Origin: Congeria kusceri
Taxonomy: Eukaryota; Mollusca; Bivalvia; Myida; Dreissenidae
Direction: 5' to 3'
DNA: 64,000 nucleotides
Assembly (NCBI GenBank): GCA_027627225.1
Contig: JAPFQT010000378.1
Span: forward strand, 62,001-126,000
The translations under genes were made by a program, and so were the position numbers. The notes under the pieces are model-generated. The model was not told the DNA's origin, ran no database searches, and worked only from the letters and a program-made list of their open reading frames with translations. Of this stretch, positions 11,396 to 23,533 are shown piece after piece. The stretch's first letter is position 1, and every line of letters starts with the position of its first letter.

Positions 11396-13525
11396 AGTGT
11401 TTATCTTACCTTATGATACTGAAATGACTATTTGTTACAATTCAACATTAAACTTAAGGAGTTTTTTATTTACTAAAATGTTGCCTCCTACAAACATAGA
11501 AATTGCATAACAATGAGCATATGTCTTACTGTCATGTTCAAAATCCTTTTTAAAAGGCAGATCTTGGATGGAGAATTCCCGTAGGCCATTTTTTCAGAAC
11601 CATACCAGAGATGTGGAGTGACAAGTTTAGCCCATTCTGCCAGCACAGGGTCTCTACATTCCTGACGTATTAGCTCCTTATGAATCCCTTCAGGATCTGA
11701 AATCCAAGCCATAATGGTACATGTATTACTTTGCTTCAATCAAGCTCTAAAGTCTAGGAAACTCACAAACGTACATCTGTGCCATGTATGATTATAAAGT
11801 AATACACATCTATGAAGGTGGTAAAAATAGTTTTAGTCTACAGACTTCAAACTACAGATGTTTTAATTACAATTTGAATTATCTGAGTTTTGTTTACAAT
11901 GTATGATTTCCAAGCAATGTCATTCCATGCAGAATCGGACGTCCTTGTCATGTTCAATGTAACCTTCTGGTTTATTTTTTGCCAGCTGCAACATTTTTGT
12001 TAATATCATTTAGCTGAATGACTTTCTGATAATAAATTAGCATGTATATGTTTTGAGCCCACTCGGTTCGTAATGAGAGGCAAGTGGACGTGAAGTAAAG
12101 CTGTGTATTGCGCAACATACAAAATAGTTGTCTATCAGTTGTACATGTTCTCGAAGTAACTCCGCAGGGTTTTGTGGCGATTATCAGCTACCACTCAGCA
12201 TAACTCCGCTTAGATTCGCCGAGTAATTACTCGTTTCTAACATTCCGACTCCGTGACAGCGAGTAAAATATTTGTTTTTACATGAGCTGTACTGTGCATC
12301 CCAAATTTCTGCCACATTTACAGTTTCTTGAAACATTTTCCCAATTAAATGGAATTTCCCAATGTTCTGTACTGTCTCAAACTGCCCATGAAATAATTCA
12401 TAATTTATGAGAGCCTAGATAAAAGAATATATCATATAGTAACTAGAAAGTTAAATATTGGTCATATAATTACTAGCTCTGTAAGTTTCTACATGGAATA
12501 ACTGCACATTAATTCCCTACCCAGGGGTGGCATTGTATCTGTACCAGAACGCAGCAACCAGTTTCTTTAATGGTTTATTATCGCAAAAAGCTGTAACAAA
12601 ATGAACAGATATTATATAACTTGACAATTAATTTGACTAGACATGTAAGTACAATAATCAGAATAGATAGCACATGCGTTTAATCCCATTTTCACATTAA
12701 TAATAGACTTTTAACAATTAATTTATTGTTACCAAGCAAAAAATTTTATAGCCAAATACCAAATAAGTAAACAAAGAAGCCTAAAGTTGAACATTTCACC
12801 TCAAATGAATGTTAAAGTAATCAAAATGAGCATGTTTCTTATGAGATGCACATGTAGAGCACATATTGACACATGGTAAAACCTAACGTATATGAACTGA
12901 CATTAATGATTAAGTATGAATCTATAGGGTACAAACTATATGAAAACAGCAGTAAGTCTTTCATTATATAGAGTGGAAAACGAGAATTGTACATACATGA
13001 CAATAATAACACTAAATTGTCTTACATTAAGGACCAACATGGCTTCAAAAGGCTTTCCAATCAACAAATATTTTCAGAAACAATGTAGTGTGCCAGAAAA
13101 AGGGGTTGCGCAATAACTTCTTTATAAGGAGCTTTAAGTAACAACAACACAATAAGGTTACAAATCCCTAATACTAAATGATTTAGCGGTTACATTCTCT
13201 CACAGTAGTAGTCAACAATACATACATCTGGATTTGTGCATGTTGCGTTCAACAATCGAGTAATGGCGACACAAGAAACACTGCCAGATCCTCTCCATGC
13301 ATAGTGAATGAGGAACCCTGTACCTGCCATGGTGAAATACAACTGCTGAAACCAAGATACAGCATAAATACACATTAAATTACATACAAGAAGTTTTGTG
13401 AAGTACATAAATTCTGTATGTTTTGATATGGAGAACAACCCATGTCAGTAATTGCAAATGAGTATTCACCAGATGGTATATAAAACATGTTTAGTGAACG
13501 GCATTTAAGGCAGTTCCAACTATCT
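11396..13525. other. Non-coding AT-rich DNA
   Basis: I see no gene, RNA or clear repeat beyond simple AT-rich runs. Frames at 11739-11488 and 13438-13190 on the minus strand are short and unconvincing. Confidence 0.4.
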
Positions 13526-13529
13526 TGCT

Positions 13530-13597
13530 GTTGGGCTAGCTCTTTCGCTCTCGAAAGTGTCTGCCATGCTGTAGACCTGGGTTCAATCCACCAAAGA
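13530..13597 (+). repeat. tRNA-like segment (decayed SINE head or tRNA pseudogene)
   Basis: A perfect B-box (GGTTCAATCC near 13580) follows a possible anticodon stem (GTCT/AGAC) in a 60-70 base segment. The A-box is poor and the acceptor ends do not pair, so a working tRNA is unlikely. Confidence 0.3.
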
Positions 13598-13599
13598 TG

Positions 13600-16500
13600 T
13601 TCAGGGTTTTATATCTGTGACCATCGGGGTTTTGTGTTTTTAATTAGCCACTTTGTTTTTTATAATTCATTGAAAAAAAGTAGACAGACAAAATTAACAT
13701 AACATACTTGTATTTCAATCTTTATTCATTAGTTCCACAAAAACTTACCAATTGCTAAACAATAGACTGTCAAAATACGACTGTATTGAAACCGCATCTT
13801 GAAATCACCGGTCTATTTTCGTGATAGAAGGTCAATATTTTGCGGTACTATTTTATATGTTTCACTAAATTTTAAATTGATAGAAACTGCAAATTCCTAA
13901 TCAACAAATTGGGCATGAAATATGTCTGAAAATGTTTAAACATTTATTTTTTAAATGTTTTATTTTACCTTAATGTCGTCAAGACAGGAAAATGTGAAAA
14001 TGTCCCTAATCAAATAATAGTGGGTCAGCTGACGATCAAGTGGCATCCTATAGCAAGTATCAATGGCAGTTTCCAGGTCTTTATCCTGGTGCTTTAAGAG
14101 CAGCGGTAACGCATCAGAAACCATTTTTGACCCATTTTTTAGTGTTACGACGTCATGGTGACTTCTAGTCTGGCATTACATTGTAAACAATAAACATGCC
14201 AAAAATAAGATTGTAACAAAAATATGTTGGTCGACAACACAAACAAGATAATAAGTGGACTTCTGGTGGCACGATTTTGCAAGAAAAAAAAAGTTATTAT
14301 AACGAAAATGAGTTGATATACATATAAATCACACAAGTGGAACATGTGACAAAAATGACACACTGTCATTTTGAGTTTTCGACATTAACTCATGATTAAC
14401 ATTGGTGAAACGGAATGTGTTTTGTTCAATTTTTAAGTTTTCTTTGTAAGAAACTGTTATTAATGCGCATGGTTACCTCTGTGTCGGTTGTTACGTCGAA
14501 TTCTTTATGTCTTTTACTTTTCCCATCAAAATATCCGCCATTGTGGTGTACTTGATTTGGACAACAACAACAACACCACTGAAGAGCGGAAAGTGCATCC
14601 TATCTACGAAAAGATACTCGCAATGATATACAAACTATATAATTAGTGTGTTTTTTTTAAATACAAATACTTCGTTAAAGTTAATTAAGATATGCTCGTA
14701 TATGTTTTATATAAATATCTTCAAATTTATGTTTTTATTTCCACCAGTGATTCCAAACGTATGCTCATTCCGTACAAAAGAGCTCATTTCGCTATTCAGA
14801 CAAACCATAACCGATTAACGTAGGATATTTAACACTATTTTTATTAACGTTACGCCCCTAAGACGTTTCGTCCACCTGACATTTCGCCCCAGCACAAAAA
14901 CAATTCGCCCCATTTGCAATAATAGTGTTAATAAACTTTGAATAAATTTTATTAACTACAAATGATTCTAAAATATGGAAAAAAATATGATGAGGCTTTA
15001 TATCGTATTTTGATATTACACCTTTTTTTTTTAAATATGTAGTACCTTATTACACAATTATTTTGTTCTAGTATGTGAATTTATTGATGTTGAGTTGTTG
15101 ACAAGATCATAAAACCAAAACAGGATAACCACAAACATGTTGATATAAGAGTAGTTGTATCTGATAAATAAAAGCTAAATGAAGTACATTAAAATACAAT
15201 AAACCTTTTCCACTTATATCGTCAATGTATTACCAGAATGTTTAATAACTATACACTATAATTATTTTATTTAGAAATACAACTGCCTACCTACTTTAAA
15301 AAAAATTTTTTGGCTGCTATTGAACAAACCTTTCCGCACCAACATATCGAAACGTGAAGTAAAATCAAGTTGATGTGAGGTAGTGATACCGGTTATGCAA
15401 AATCAATTTAATTCATTTTCCTACAATATAGTGGTAGTTAAAATTAACCAGACTCATTCTATTTTTTTCTACAAACAAATTCATGCTATTTTAAATTGTC
15501 TTAAGTTAGACATAATTTCTATGTGCAACCATATTTTACAAACTCTTGGGATTCTTATAATGCGATTAAAAAGGAAGCATTACAATGTACCTCATTTTTA
15601 TAAGGGTCAAATTCATGCATTTAAATTTCATTCTCAAAATCTATATGATTTTAAGTTTAGCAGTGCTCAATTTGATTGTTTATTCAATATAAAACGGACC
15701 CAGCACAAATGCACGTGCTACGCTTTCTACTACTAATCGACTTTGACTGCTACTTGTGCGGCCTATATTCTAAGTATAAGTGCTCGTTGGCGCAAAATTG
15801 TGGTGAAACATCCCCCTTTACATTTTCGTCCGTACAGTAATTGCATCAAAATAATTATTGGCAATGCATGAAATGCTGGAATAACCTTGGAATGTGGATG
15901 GTATACAACAGCAATAGCGTTTGAAAATGAGAATATTCAAATGCAAAGAAAGAACGTAGATCGCGAAGTTGTCCTGGGCCCGTATTAATAAATCTCCTTA
16001 GTAACGACTTGTTAATACTTAATCTACAAACCATGATTTCAAAAGCCTTGTTTGTTATTATAAACACTTATACATATATGTACGGATAAAAATGATATTG
16101 TGAGTAAATACAGTAATTCAGTCTATGTATGGGAATGTTATCTCTTTGTTTATTGCATGTATTGATTATTATATATATATAATTAAATTGATGTAGTACA
16201 TTTGTATTTTAAACGTGGACTTAATATGTAGCAAAACATGTTTTGTTATATCCGTTTCGGAGACTTCTTGTTTGTCACCTTCACACAGACGTTTGTTTCT
16301 TATGTTGTTGTTTGTTTTTGTCTGTGTTTTGTTCCCTTTCACTAAAGGGTGGGGGGGGGGGGGGTATGATTTTGTTATCGTGTGTTTATTGGTCGTCTGT
16401 CTGCAACCTTACTCAGAAAGTTTAAAAAGAACGGATTTGCATGAAATTTTCTATAACGGTAAAGAATATTAATGGGCAAAGTAAATTGTTGTATATTGTT

Positions 16501-16726
16501 AAGTAGAGTAACATATCGTGGCAAAGGTGTGGGCTCGAGCTCTCTGAATGATTTCTAGTTTGTTTATGTGTCTGTCTGTTAGCAACTGTACGCATGAATG
16601 ATGGTTAAATAAAAGTTGAACCACTATTCATCGTACATTTATTTTAATAATATTGATAAGAATTTATATGACAATTGTCGAGCATTGCGGCTGTAAACAA
16701 ATGACTTTTACGTGAGTTCACTCTGT
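13600..16726. other. Non-coding, strongly AT-rich DNA
   Basis: No gene is supported. The 117-codon frame at 15383-15736 is in very AT-rich sequence, has no recognisable motif and is probably chance. GGGCCCGTATTAATAAAT near 15977 resembles the end of a common MITE type with a GGGCCC terminus. A G-run lies at about 16350-16364. Confidence 0.4.
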
Positions 16727-16874
16727 GGTGGCGATGACACTGGCAGTGGAAGTACTATATAGCGGTGGCGATGACACTGGCAGTGGAAGTACTATATAGC
16801 GGTGGCGATGACACTGGCAGTGGAAGTACTATATAGCGGTGGCGATGACACTGGCAGTGGAAGTACTATATAGC
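16727..16874 (+). repeat. 37 bp minisatellite, 4 identical copies
   Basis: Unit starts fall at 16727, 16764, 16801 and 16838 and the array ends at 16874; a fifth partial copy begins at 16875. The full copies are identical except for the two or so bases bordering the first unit, which points to very recent expansion. Each contains GGTGGCGATGACACTGGCAG. Confidence 0.95.
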
Positions 16875-17280
16875 GGTGGTTTGTTAGCTGTACAGTAGAT
16901 ATATCCGATTTCAGTGATGGGTAATTCTGGGCTTGTATTTGAAGTTGAAATATAATCTCAAGTGTGCAAATATTGAATAAAATATTTGTGACGCACATAA
17001 TTCAAAGCGGTGTTTCAAACGCTAATTCTAACGTGGACTTATTTATTAAATTAAATTAAGAACAGCTTACGATTATTTATAAACATGGGCCCTGTGTGTA
17101 TTGCGATTCTGGTACACGATTTTATCGTGCACAAGTGGACGCGATAGTCTCGTGCATAAGTGGACGTGTTGCTAGTTGACACGTGTATAATTAGAGACAG
17201 TTTCCACGCATCGATCGATATTGTCTAAGCACGAGGAAATCATGGAACGCGTGGTCGATAAACAATGCATGGCTTTGGCG

Positions 17281-17345
17281 TTGAAGGTTAAGGTGTAGCG
17301 GAGGCTCGAACCTGGGAACCCTAGATTGTGAACCTAGTGCGTTAT
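17281..17345 (-). repeat. 3' half of a tRNA-like sequence
   Basis: On the minus strand there is a B-box (GGTTCGAGCCTCC) and, upstream, a possible anticodon arm (CTAG.../CTAG) with loop TTCACAA. The 5' half and A-box are missing, so this is a tRNA-derived fragment, perhaps from a SINE. Confidence 0.3.
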
Positions 17346-17361
17346 GTATTGTTAATGTTAC

Positions 17362-17971
17362 ATGACTATAGTTTTAGTTATGTATTTGAAAATCTTAACG
17401 CTGTACAAGTTGATACTTTTATTAGTGAAATGTAGACTAATTGGCAATTTTAAACAAGAATGGTATGGTAAAATAAATAGCAGCTCTGAGTTGGGTATGC
17501 ATAAAAAAATTAAAACTTCATTAGAACACGAAGCATACTTAGATTTACTTCCTAGACTTCTACGCTCATTTGTTTGTCAGATGAAGGGCTTCTGCACACC
17601 CATTGAGAATACAAATTGGAAGATACGTACAAAACAACACTCCACAAAATCAACGTTATTGTTTTTGTTGTAATAATAGAGACATAGAAGATGAATATCA
17701 TTGTATGTGTATGTGTATATGTCATTGTTATATTGAATTAAGAAAGAAGTATATTACCCGGAAGTTTTATGTTAACCCATCTGTATATAAGTTCCACACA
17801 TTATTAACTTCAGAAAAATCAGTTATTTTAAAGGTATGTAAATACATTAAAGGAGCTTTTGAAATCAGAACTTCAATCATCAATAATACTGTATAAAGAT
17901 AAATAAAATGTTTTCCTTACCGCCTATGTAAAACGTTATGTTTTGTTATCATAGCTTGTGTGTATTTATTT
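17362..17971 (+). pseudogene. LINE ORF2 C-terminal fragment, frameshifted
   Basis: This is the 3' end of a non-LTR retrotransposon ORF2, related to the intact LINE at 28385-31810. Pieces lie in different frames: FKQEWYGKINSS is read with 17362-17673, and after a shift near 17600 the frame 17603-17896 carries the C-terminal zinc-binding region (CFCCNNRDIEDEYH). The intact LINE has the matching CKLCTLNEIEDEYHF, followed in both by a C..Y..LR stretch and a conserved PS.fKF-type segment. A further shift near 17430 is likely. Everything upstream is missing, as expected of 5'-truncated copies. The 3' untranslated part appears to continue to the first copy of an 80 bp direct repeat, and the matching terminus with a (CTGT)n tail is found beyond the second copy at 20021. 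It is dead and diverged from the intact copy. Confidence 0.75.
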
Positions 17972-17972
17972 G

Positions 17973-18052
17973 ACCATTTTGTATTGTAAAATTAATTACT
18001 GTTATACCTAAATACCTGACAGAAAAGAATGTGTATACTCATGTGTGAAGAC
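17973..18052 (+). repeat. 80 bp direct repeat, left copy
   Basis: This matches 19913-19992 with about four differences in 80 bases. Both copies end GTGTGAAGAC. The pair encloses the minus-strand LINE fragment and its minisatellite. Confidence 0.85.
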
Positions 18053-18422
18053 AGATATCTTTAATTCCCCCAATACTGGAGAGCGTAACATATTTCCATA
18101 GGAAAATATAGGCAATAAAAAACAACAGCAACATATAATATAACCATGCATAGTTTGTACAGGTCAATTCATAACAAAAATCAATAAGATTAGTTCCATT
18201 CATAGTTATAAATAAGTGTACAAATGTGTAATTACATCAGTATTTATCTCAATACACTGAACCTTATAGGGCTTGGCAGACTTACGTATGAAAGCTCGTC
18301 GCTAGGTGCCTTGGACGAAATCGAAATGGCAAGGCGTTTAAGCAGGCAAGCTAGCAGAATTCAAGCGCTCATTTATCGCATGAGATGAGAGACAACCAAC
18401 GCAACGTTCGGATAACGTAATG
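18053..18422 (-). other. Probable 3' untranslated part of the minus-strand LINE fragment
   Basis: It lies downstream, on the minus strand, of the decayed reverse transcriptase. The half near 18270-18420 is less AT-rich and continuous with it. No poly-A or short-repeat tail could be defined at its lower edge. Confidence 0.35.
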
Positions 18423-19443
18423 TTATCCATCGCTCTCTGCTGCTAAGGCAAGAAGAAATTCACACTGCCTTGTACTGTTAAGTTTCATCATAAACCGGAA
18501 GCCGTCCCGCCCTTTTGCCTGATATATTTCGTCCCACACGCGGCGTCTGTGTGCATCATTACCGGGGCACAAGCATAACAATTGTTCTACAAGATTTTGA
18601 AGACCGTTTCCACACATTTTACATTTTGTTTCATACTGGTGTGACACTAATTTTCTATGGTTTCTATAAGCGTTTTACATGAATGTCTCAAGTACTGTTC
18701 TTTACGACCAATTCTTAGGAACTTCGAGCACTGCTTGTCGTTGACGATGTCTGGAGCCAGCCATGGATTATCTAATTTTAGTTCTTCCAGCATGCTAGAC
18801 ATCGACGGTCGACAGATGGCTTCCTTCAATTTGTATTTCCATGCAATCTTTGACGGATTGTACCGTTTTGCAAATAATCGTTCCAATGTTGCAACAAACC
18901 ATACTTTTTCAACAGTCTGTATGAGTCCGAAATAAAACCAGTTGTTTGCCTGTCACCGTTTGCATAACGAACGAGGCGATCGTTAAAGATCTGTTTAGCT
19001 TTGTACCCGCCTCTTAGGCGGCATATTTGACCAAGCAATTGTAGTTTTTTATAGTCAATAATAACTTCAACTGGGGTCAAGTTTAAGCACATGAGAGCAA
19101 ACTTAACGTTTGTGTGTCCCGGAAGTTGACGTATGTGCTTAGCACAGAAGCGATGTGCTCTCTCAAGCTTCAGCATGTCGCCAGCGGAATACGAGTTCGA
19201 CAGTTCGCATCCATACGAGGCCTTTGGAATAACGACTGAGAGGTATATTGTCCTTAACGTTTCAGTTGACATCGATACTGGGTGAATACCAGAGTTACAA
19301 ATGTTCAGATACGTTCCACGGAGCTCGTTGCGAGCCTGAGATATACTGTCCTTGGAAGAAAGATGCGAGTTGCAGGTCACACCAAGATGACTATAGTTAT
19401 CAGTCTCATGGATTGTATTCGGACCTATAGTTATCAGTCTCAT
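18423..19443 (-). pseudogene. LINE reverse-transcriptase C-terminal region, frameshifted
   Basis: Three minus-strand frames form one degraded protein: 19443-18826, 18886-18647 and 18647-18423. The first begins in the RT palm/thumb region (NYSHLGVTCN, the common YLGV motif after the catalytic core) and continues through a segment typical of bivalve LINE proteins (VVIPKASYGCEL, LERAHRFCAKHI). The last holds a Cys-rich end (CKMCGNGLQ, then C.CPGND, R..WDEI). The frames are joined by one or two shifts. Missing are the endonuclease and catalytic RT core with its FADD box. This family differs from the LINE at 28.4 kb. Its 5' part dissolves into the 34 bp minisatellite at 19391-19866, whose unit is RT coding sequence repeated out of frame. 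Confidence 0.8.
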
Positions 19444-19866
19444 GGATTGTATTCGGACCTATAGTTATCAGTCTCATGGATTGTATTCGGACCTATAGTT
19501 ATCAGTCTCATGGATTGTATTCGGACCTATAGTTATCAGTCTCATGGATTGTATTCGGACCTATAGTTATCAGTCTTATGGATTGTATTCGGACCTATAG
19601 TTATCAGTCTCATGGATTGTATTCGGACCTATAGTTATCAGTCTCATGGATTGTATTCGGACCTATAGTTATCAGTCTCATGGATTGTATTCGGACCTAT
19701 AGTTTTCAGTCTCATGGATTGTATTCGGACCTATAGTTATCAGTCTCATGGATTGTATTCGGACCTATAGTTATCAGTCTCATGGATTGTATTCGGACCT
19801 ATAGTTATCAGTCTCATGGATTGTATTCGGACCTATAGTTATCAGTCTCATGGATTGTATTCGGAC
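19391..19866 (+). repeat. 34 bp minisatellite, 14 copies, derived from RT coding sequence
   Basis: Fourteen head-to-tail units of exactly 34 bp start at 19391, 19425 and so on to 19833. Only copies 6 (19561) and 10 (19697) show a single substitution. On the minus strand the unit encodes GPNTIHETDNY, which reads directly into the RT fragment's SHLGV motif, so the unit is a piece of that gene. As 34 is not a multiple of three, each added unit shifts the frame. Confidence 0.95.
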
Positions 19867-19912
19867 CTAGGGTGAAGTGGCGATCTTGCTGGGGCTTATT
19901 TCTTTCATTGAC

Positions 19913-20048
19913 ACCATTTTATATTGTAAAATTAATTACTGTTATACCTAGATACGTGACATAAAAGAATGTGTATACTCATGTGTGAAGACGATGCACT
20001 GATGTATAAGTCTGGATAAACTGTCTGTCTGTCTGTCTGTCTGTCTGT
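19913..20048 (+). repeat. 80 bp direct repeat (right copy) and LINE 3' terminus with (CTGT)7
   Basis: Positions 19913-19992 repeat 17973-18052. The sequence then runs GACGATGCACTGATGTATAA to GGATAAACTGT and ends in seven CTGT units (20021-20048). The intact LINE ends similarly (GACGATGAGCTGTATATG ... ATAAACTTTCTGTTCTGT), so this is a LINE 3' terminus, probably that of the fragment at 17362 separated from it by an insertion. Confidence 0.6.
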
Positions 20049-20219
20049 TATACAAAATGTCTTATATTTCTTATAACTGCGTCATATACATCATTTTGTA
20101 ACAATTCACAGTGAACCTACAATTGATAATCCTTCATTTAATCACGGTTACGAGTGCAGCAAGCTAAATACGTAAAAAGGAAATGAGCAAAACGAGTACA
20201 TGTATATAACACATATGGG

Positions 20220-20490
20220 GGGGTGGGGAGCGGCCGACAAACCCAGGGAATTTGACTAATTGTATTTTGAGGGGTCTAATTCCATACCCTAGAACCAGCA
20301 GGTTGTCTAAATCCCCTCAATCGGAGATGCGTCATTGGTGTATCAAATGGCCCCGGGGGCCAATATTACCAGGATCTAAAATCTGAACAAGGTCCATTTC
20401 CCGGCACCGGAATCATTTGGGGTGTCAAATTCCCGCCTGTCGGGAATTGCTTTCAGTCTAAAGTCCCGTATATGCCCTCCGCTCGCCTCC
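20220..20490 (+). repeat. Dispersed repeat, second copy
   Basis: This is homologous, in inverted orientation, to 5565-5865. Shared blocks include AGGGAATTTGAC, CTAATTCC, CCCTAGA, CCGCCTGTCGGGAA and TTTCAG. It is flanked by a G-rich run on the left and a C-rich run on the right. Confidence 0.6.
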
Positions 20491-20756
20491 CCCTGCGGGA
20501 AAAAACATTTATAGGTGCATTATATTCGATAAAAAAAAACACAATATAGTGTATACATGCCTGAATATTTAACACGGCAAAATGTATATATTACGTGTTT
20601 TTGAATGATATTGATAATAACGCAGAAGAGCAAGGGAGCTCAATTGTAAACAGGAGAGCAATCTTAAAGGGGGCATATGAATCATAACAGGACTGAGGTG
20701 AGATAAAGTACAACAGCGGAGATCAGTCATTACTGGCATACGCGTATCAACCATAT

Positions 20757-20985
20757 CATAGCAGGGGAGATCAATCATAACAGGGGAGATCAATCATAGC
20801 AGGGGAGATCAATACTAGCAGAAGAGATCATTCACAGCAGGGGAGATCAATAATAGCTGGGGAGATCAATCATAAAAGGGGAGATAAATCATAGTAGAAG
20901 AGATCATTCATAGCAGGGCAGATAAATAATAGCGAAAGAGATCATTCATAGCTGGGGAGATTAATCATAGCAGGGGAGATCAATA
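20757..20985 (+). repeat. 19 bp minisatellite, 12 copies, with higher-order variants
   Basis: The core unit AGCAGGGGAGATCAATCAT recurs with an exact 19 bp period (GGGGAGAT or a variant at 20764, 20783, 20802, 20821 and on to 20973). A distinct variant, GAAGAGATCATTCA, recurs at 20821, 20897 and 20935. Looser copies extend the array leftwards to about 20640. Confidence 0.9.
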
Positions 20986-20989
20986 TATA

Positions 20990-21848
20990 TTTGTTGTTCC
21001 TTGCATATATATGAATTTGTTATCGTTTTCATCTAGATATAAATTCTTCTAGTTTTGTATGTTTCAATACTACGTTTAGAATTCGGCAAGAAGCAATCTG
21101 ATTTTGTTATAGCTAATATTTGTTCGAGTAATTGTAGGGATGCCAGACTAGCTGCGCGCGCATACGGATGTTTTGACGGGGTTTACATTAACGGTTCCAG
21201 GAAGGTGGTACGAACACATGGACCCAGTAATTTGCATTCAAAGTCGTCTAATAACTAGAATGTGTCTGATTCACGTAAGCATTATACTTCTGAAACGTCG
21301 GACGTGGTGCATATTATTCGAGTACGAGTTGTGATGACTCGACGGGAAAGAACACGTCTGCTACGCTGGAATCAACACAAGGGAAGTAACTCATCTGACA
21401 CTTACATGTATAGTAACAACTGACTGGATTGTCTCCCTTTGTGTAGTGAGATTCGTGCATTGTCAACATCGTACATTTTACAAAGAGTGATTAAACTTGA
21501 TCAGGTTGCTTATGATCACATGTATGAGGTCACGGTTTGTTGCAACACACAACCCCGAACTTGCCAAAATAGTAAGTTGTCTTTCCACTTGTAGTATTTG
21601 ACATTAAAGTAGGGATAACCAACTATATTTAAGGGAAGGATTTCATTGAAAAAGTGTTATCCATCAAACAGAACATTCATTCACAAGTTCAAAACAGTTT
21701 ATTTTTTTCAGAATAGGTCAAAAGGTGTAATAGGCATTGAAAAAAAAATGTCCAAAAACTTGTTCCAAGTGTTCAACTAACAATACTTGCAAGAACTGGT
21801 GGTCTTAAATGAATTGTGTAAGTTTCTGCAATACAGTCTTCAACGTTA
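20990..21848. other. Non-coding DNA
   Basis: I see no gene or structured repeat. The frame 21055-21258 shows no recognisable protein. Confidence 0.4.
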
Positions 21849-23142
21849 AGCGGTGGACCTTGGACCGAGTCCACCAAATTTTCCTCGGTCCACCAAAGGT
21901 TTCAAGTAAACTGGACCGGCGGTCTAGCTAAGAAATTTCCCTTGATAATTTTGATACCAGAAATCCCTAAAAATGTTCAGCCAATAATTTTTGGGTAAAG
22001 CTAAAATCAACTTATTTGGATGCATACTTTTACGAAAAGAGGCCATACATTTCAGTGTCAAATTCGTAACCATTTGCGCTTGCGTACGCTTGTTTTTCTA
22101 AAACAAAGAACGCCGACTCGGCAATAAACACACTCCTTCTGCATCAGCGTGTCAATTATCGATAAAATCTGTAAGCAGGAGGAGTTAGATTTACTACAGT
22201 CACCCAGTCAGCCAATGAGAATGCATTACATTTCCAATAAGTGGATGAGTGTAGTTGATAGAATGTTTATCACCCCGTCATTGTTGGCAAAGGTGAAGAA
22301 ATTTGTAACACATGTTCGTGCATGTTGTTACCTGCGTGTTTGTAACACCCACATAATAAATACAATACTACATACTAAAATAAGTCAGTATATTATTGTT
22401 TGCAAAATGTTTACTTAAAATACGAAATGGGATGTTGACAAATTATGTTTGCCGAATGTCAAAGGTACGTCTTCATTTGTTTTAAAAGAAAATATGGCTA
22501 TGACTACGCGTGTTTTCTAATGAACGAGCTATACAAAAGTATAACTATACACTGATTACACCCCGAAACTTATGCTGCCACATTTTCACGAAAGTTAGCG
22601 AAAGTTAAGTCAGTGAAAGTAAAAATGTTTCGTTATTCAACAATGGATTTACAAAAAACAATTGTTGGACTCAAAGCATTTATAGTTAAAGGAGTGGGTG
22701 GGGAGGGGGGGGCTTTGGTAACAATTTCTGGGACCCCAACTCTTTAGGAGTAGGGAGTCCATGTTCTGCAATCCTAGCGAGTGGAGCAGTTTCCATTTGA
22801 TCTGCGCATTCAAGTAAATTTCATCCCAGGTACCAGCTCGGCCATTTGGGCCAGTACTGAACTCAAATAGGCCTAGTATACACCTGGTATTTGATTAACT
22901 GGCGATGTTGTATTAATATTTTGCCATACTTTTATTGAGAGTGAATGTAATAAATACACGATTCATGTTAGAATAAAAGTCTGAAAACCATAATTGCTTT
23001 CATTTTATTTTTTTATTAAAATCATTGATGCTGTATATATACGTAAGAGTGAATGAAAATTTACAAACAAATTGTGGTCCACTAAATTGTTGTACGGTCC
23101 AGCTGATTTAGCTGGTTTGGTGGACCGACGGTCCTCTGCTTT
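21849..23142. mobile_element. Candidate element with GGACC-rich imperfect terminal inverted repeats
   Basis: The left end carries GGTGGACC, GAGTCCACCAAA and CTGGACCGGCGG (21851-21930). The reverse complement of the right end carries AGGACCG, CGGTCCACCAAA and GCTGGACCG in the same order and similar spacing (23085-23142). The interior has no significant open frame. I could not define a target duplication, so the boundaries are approximate. Confidence 0.45.
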
Positions 23143-23533
23143 TAAAACTTATTCGTGAAGACTGGCAATATAACAAATTAATTTTAAGTATCAAAAACAT
23201 ATTTTTACACGGAAACAACAACATTAATAGCTGTTAATTTGTACTAGAACATGGCACATATCGGTCAGTTTCCCTGTTTATATTCTATACAGTAGCGATA
23301 ACCACCTATTTTTTTCTACATATGATAGGTAGATGGAAATTTGCACATATATATTAGGACATTTAAAGTATAAGAACCTTAAAACTAAATTGTACTGTCA
23401 TGATTTTTTTTTTTTAAGAAAACCATGAAAAAAGGTATCCAAAAAATGGTTAAATAATGATGTTAAAATACATATTAACAATTGAAGCTGAGCTTTAAGT
23501 TATTTTAATTTAAACAGCACCACAAATAATATT
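23143..23533. other. AT-rich non-coding DNA
   Basis: Nothing recognisable beyond A/T runs. Confidence 0.4.

Noticed and set aside
15383..15736. 117-codon open frame as a small gene
   Set aside because: Very AT-rich, no recognisable motif, no splice or start context, and of a length expected by chance.
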